A stretch of DNA of 64,000 nt from Acidimicrobiales bacterium. GTDB lineage: Bacteria > Actinomycetota > Acidimicrobiia > Acidimicrobiales > MedAcidi-G1. The translations under genes were made by a program, and so were the position numbers. Shown here piece by piece: positions 63,391 through 64,000 of the stretch (position 1 is its first letter; the number at the start of each line of letters is the position of its first letter). Under the pieces are notes generated by a model, which made no database searches, had not been told where the DNA came from, and worked only from the letters and a program-made list of their open reading frames with translations. The stretch is taken from positions 38,986 to 102,985 of the forward strand of contig JAPKBH010000004.1 in NCBI GenBank assembly GCA_028823445.1, read 5' to 3'.

Positions 63391-63867
63391 GATCGTCTTC
63401 CTACGTTGAATGCCCTCTATGAGTCGGTGGGCACCAATTTTGATCTTTCCCTTGACGTCAAGGACCCGGCGGCCTTCACCGCCATTTTAAAAATCTCCGC
63501 TTCGTTTCAAGCCACCTCTCGTCTCTGGCTTTGTTTTCCCCATTGGGAAACCGCCGCCACATGGAGAGAACACAAACAAGAGTTTCACCTAGTCGATTCC
63601 CCCACTCAAGATTTGCTCACCGGTCAACACGAACGACGAGCGGTACAACTTTCTTCCGCCGGCTTTGATGCCATAAACATGCCCGAGCCCTCCTGGACGG
63701 CCGGTCACGTCGCTTTATTTCATCGCTTCGGCTTGCGGTGTTTGGCTTGGGACGCCCAGCAACCGCGGCAAATCGATTGATTGCTCAAAATTGGCGTAGA
63801 CGGCATTTATGGCGATCATGTAGAACGTCTGGTAACTGCCGAACAACGATTCTTTAAGGCCCGCTAG
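63391..63867 (+). pseudogene. Glycerophosphodiester phosphodiesterase C-terminal remnant with internal stop
   Basis: The frame reads DRLPTLNALYESVG and then a region ending AINMPEPSWTAGHVALFHR, GLRCLAWDAQQPRQID, TGA (63778-63780), and continues in frame LLKIGVDGIYGDHVERLVTA to a TAG at 63865-63867. IPTLxE and the final GVDGIxxD pattern are typical of the GDPD barrel. The N-terminal catalytic half (HRG and ENT motifs, about 110 residues) is missing. An artificial longer frame begins at 63217, inside antisense tatC. The in-frame stop and missing start mark it as a decayed gene, or an assembly break. Confidence 0.65.
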
Positions 63868-64000
63868 AGGCGTTCTAAACGCCCCAATGGCCAGACCCGT
63901 AAAAAGGCTCGGCCTTCTATGGAGTCCACGGGTATCGGACCAAAAATTCGACTGTCTTTAGAATTAGGGCGGTTGTCGCCCATGACAAAGACGTAGCCGT
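63864..64000 (-). CDS. lepB: Signal peptidase I, C-terminal part (continues past window)
   Basis: The minus strand reads GYVFVMGDNRPNSKDSRIFG, then PIPVDSIEGRAFLRVWPLGR to the stop at 63864-63866. The box MGDNRxNSxDSR is the conserved signal peptidase I region E, which follows the catalytic lysine box. Only about 45 residues are inside the window. The stop overlaps the GDPD remnant's final stop in the opposite strand. lepB more often neighbours rplS, so its place here supports a rearrangement after rpsJ. Confidence 0.9.
   Translation of the reverse strand, partial: GYVFVMGDNRPNSKDSRIFGPIPVDSIEGRAFLRVWPLGRLERL

Noticed and set aside
63217..63780. A 187-codon plus-strand frame that could be taken as one hypothetical protein
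   Set aside because: Its first ~50 codons are antisense to a clear TatC N-terminus and the rest is a GDPD fragment, so it is a chance fusion of two broken genes.
63778..63780. TGA in the GDPD remnant as selenocysteine
   Set aside because: GDPD enzymes do not use selenocysteine, the position is outside the missing catalytic half, and I see no SECIS-like stem just after it.

Overview
The window is 64 kb of a GC-rich actinobacterial chromosome with no phage, plasmid, insertion sequence or CRISPR signal. Gene content fits the class Acidimicrobiia or a near relative: a porphyrin operon of the glutamate (C5) type, a MenJ-like reductase, a menaquinol-type cytochrome bc complex with split cytochrome b, and tRNA-Thr, tRNA-Met, rpmG, tRNA-Trp, secE, nusG in the order usual for Actinobacteria. 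The class is inferred from gene order and recalled protein families, not from a search. Tight packing with many ATGA/GTGA start-stop overlaps suggests a streamlined, aerobically respiring cell.

Layout. 1-4210 (+): heme synthesis, hemA (5' end missing), hemC, hemD, hemB, hemL. 4286-7980 (-): pgi, a menaquinone/geranylgeranyl reductase and a membrane-anchored monoheme cytochrome c. 8312-13877 (+): a quinol oxidase module made of a small membrane protein, a 2[4Fe-4S] ferredoxin, cytochrome b in two pieces, a Rieske protein, a diheme cytochrome c and a second unrecognised membrane protein. 13920-29514 (+): a complete 14-subunit complex I, nuoA to nuoN. 29638-40134 (+): a second complex I set of 11 subunits (A B C D H I J K L M N) without the NADH module E F G. 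40136-41149: a MidA/NDUFAF7-like methyltransferase with no ordinary start codon. 41264-45953: acetyl-CoA synthetase, a HAD phosphatase, HtpX, YajQ, tRNA-Tyr and a GNAT acetyltransferase. 46056-63149 (+): tRNAs and translation/transcription core genes from rpmG, secE and nusG through rplKA, rplJL, rpoBC, rpsLG, fusA, tuf and rpsJ. 63173-64000: a strong terminator followed by a scar of broken genes (tatC 5' fragment, a GDPD 3' fragment with an internal stop) and the 3' end of lepB.

How it works together: the hem genes feed cytochrome assembly, MenJ-like reduction tunes menaquinone, complex I reduces menaquinone, and the bc module passes electrons to the c-type cytochromes. The second complex I must take electrons from something other than NADH through NuoEF; the ferredoxin encoded upstream is the nearest candidate partner, but that is inference.

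Most unusual points: the tandem 14- and 11-subunit complex I operons joined to a ferredoxin-containing bc operon; a ~148-residue Ala/Glu-rich insert in NuoL; loss of three of the four cysteines of the second RpoC zinc site; an N-terminal motif shared by two respiratory proteins; GTC-N-GAC palindromes between genes; and the gene-debris junction after rpsJ, which is also where a misassembly should be considered.
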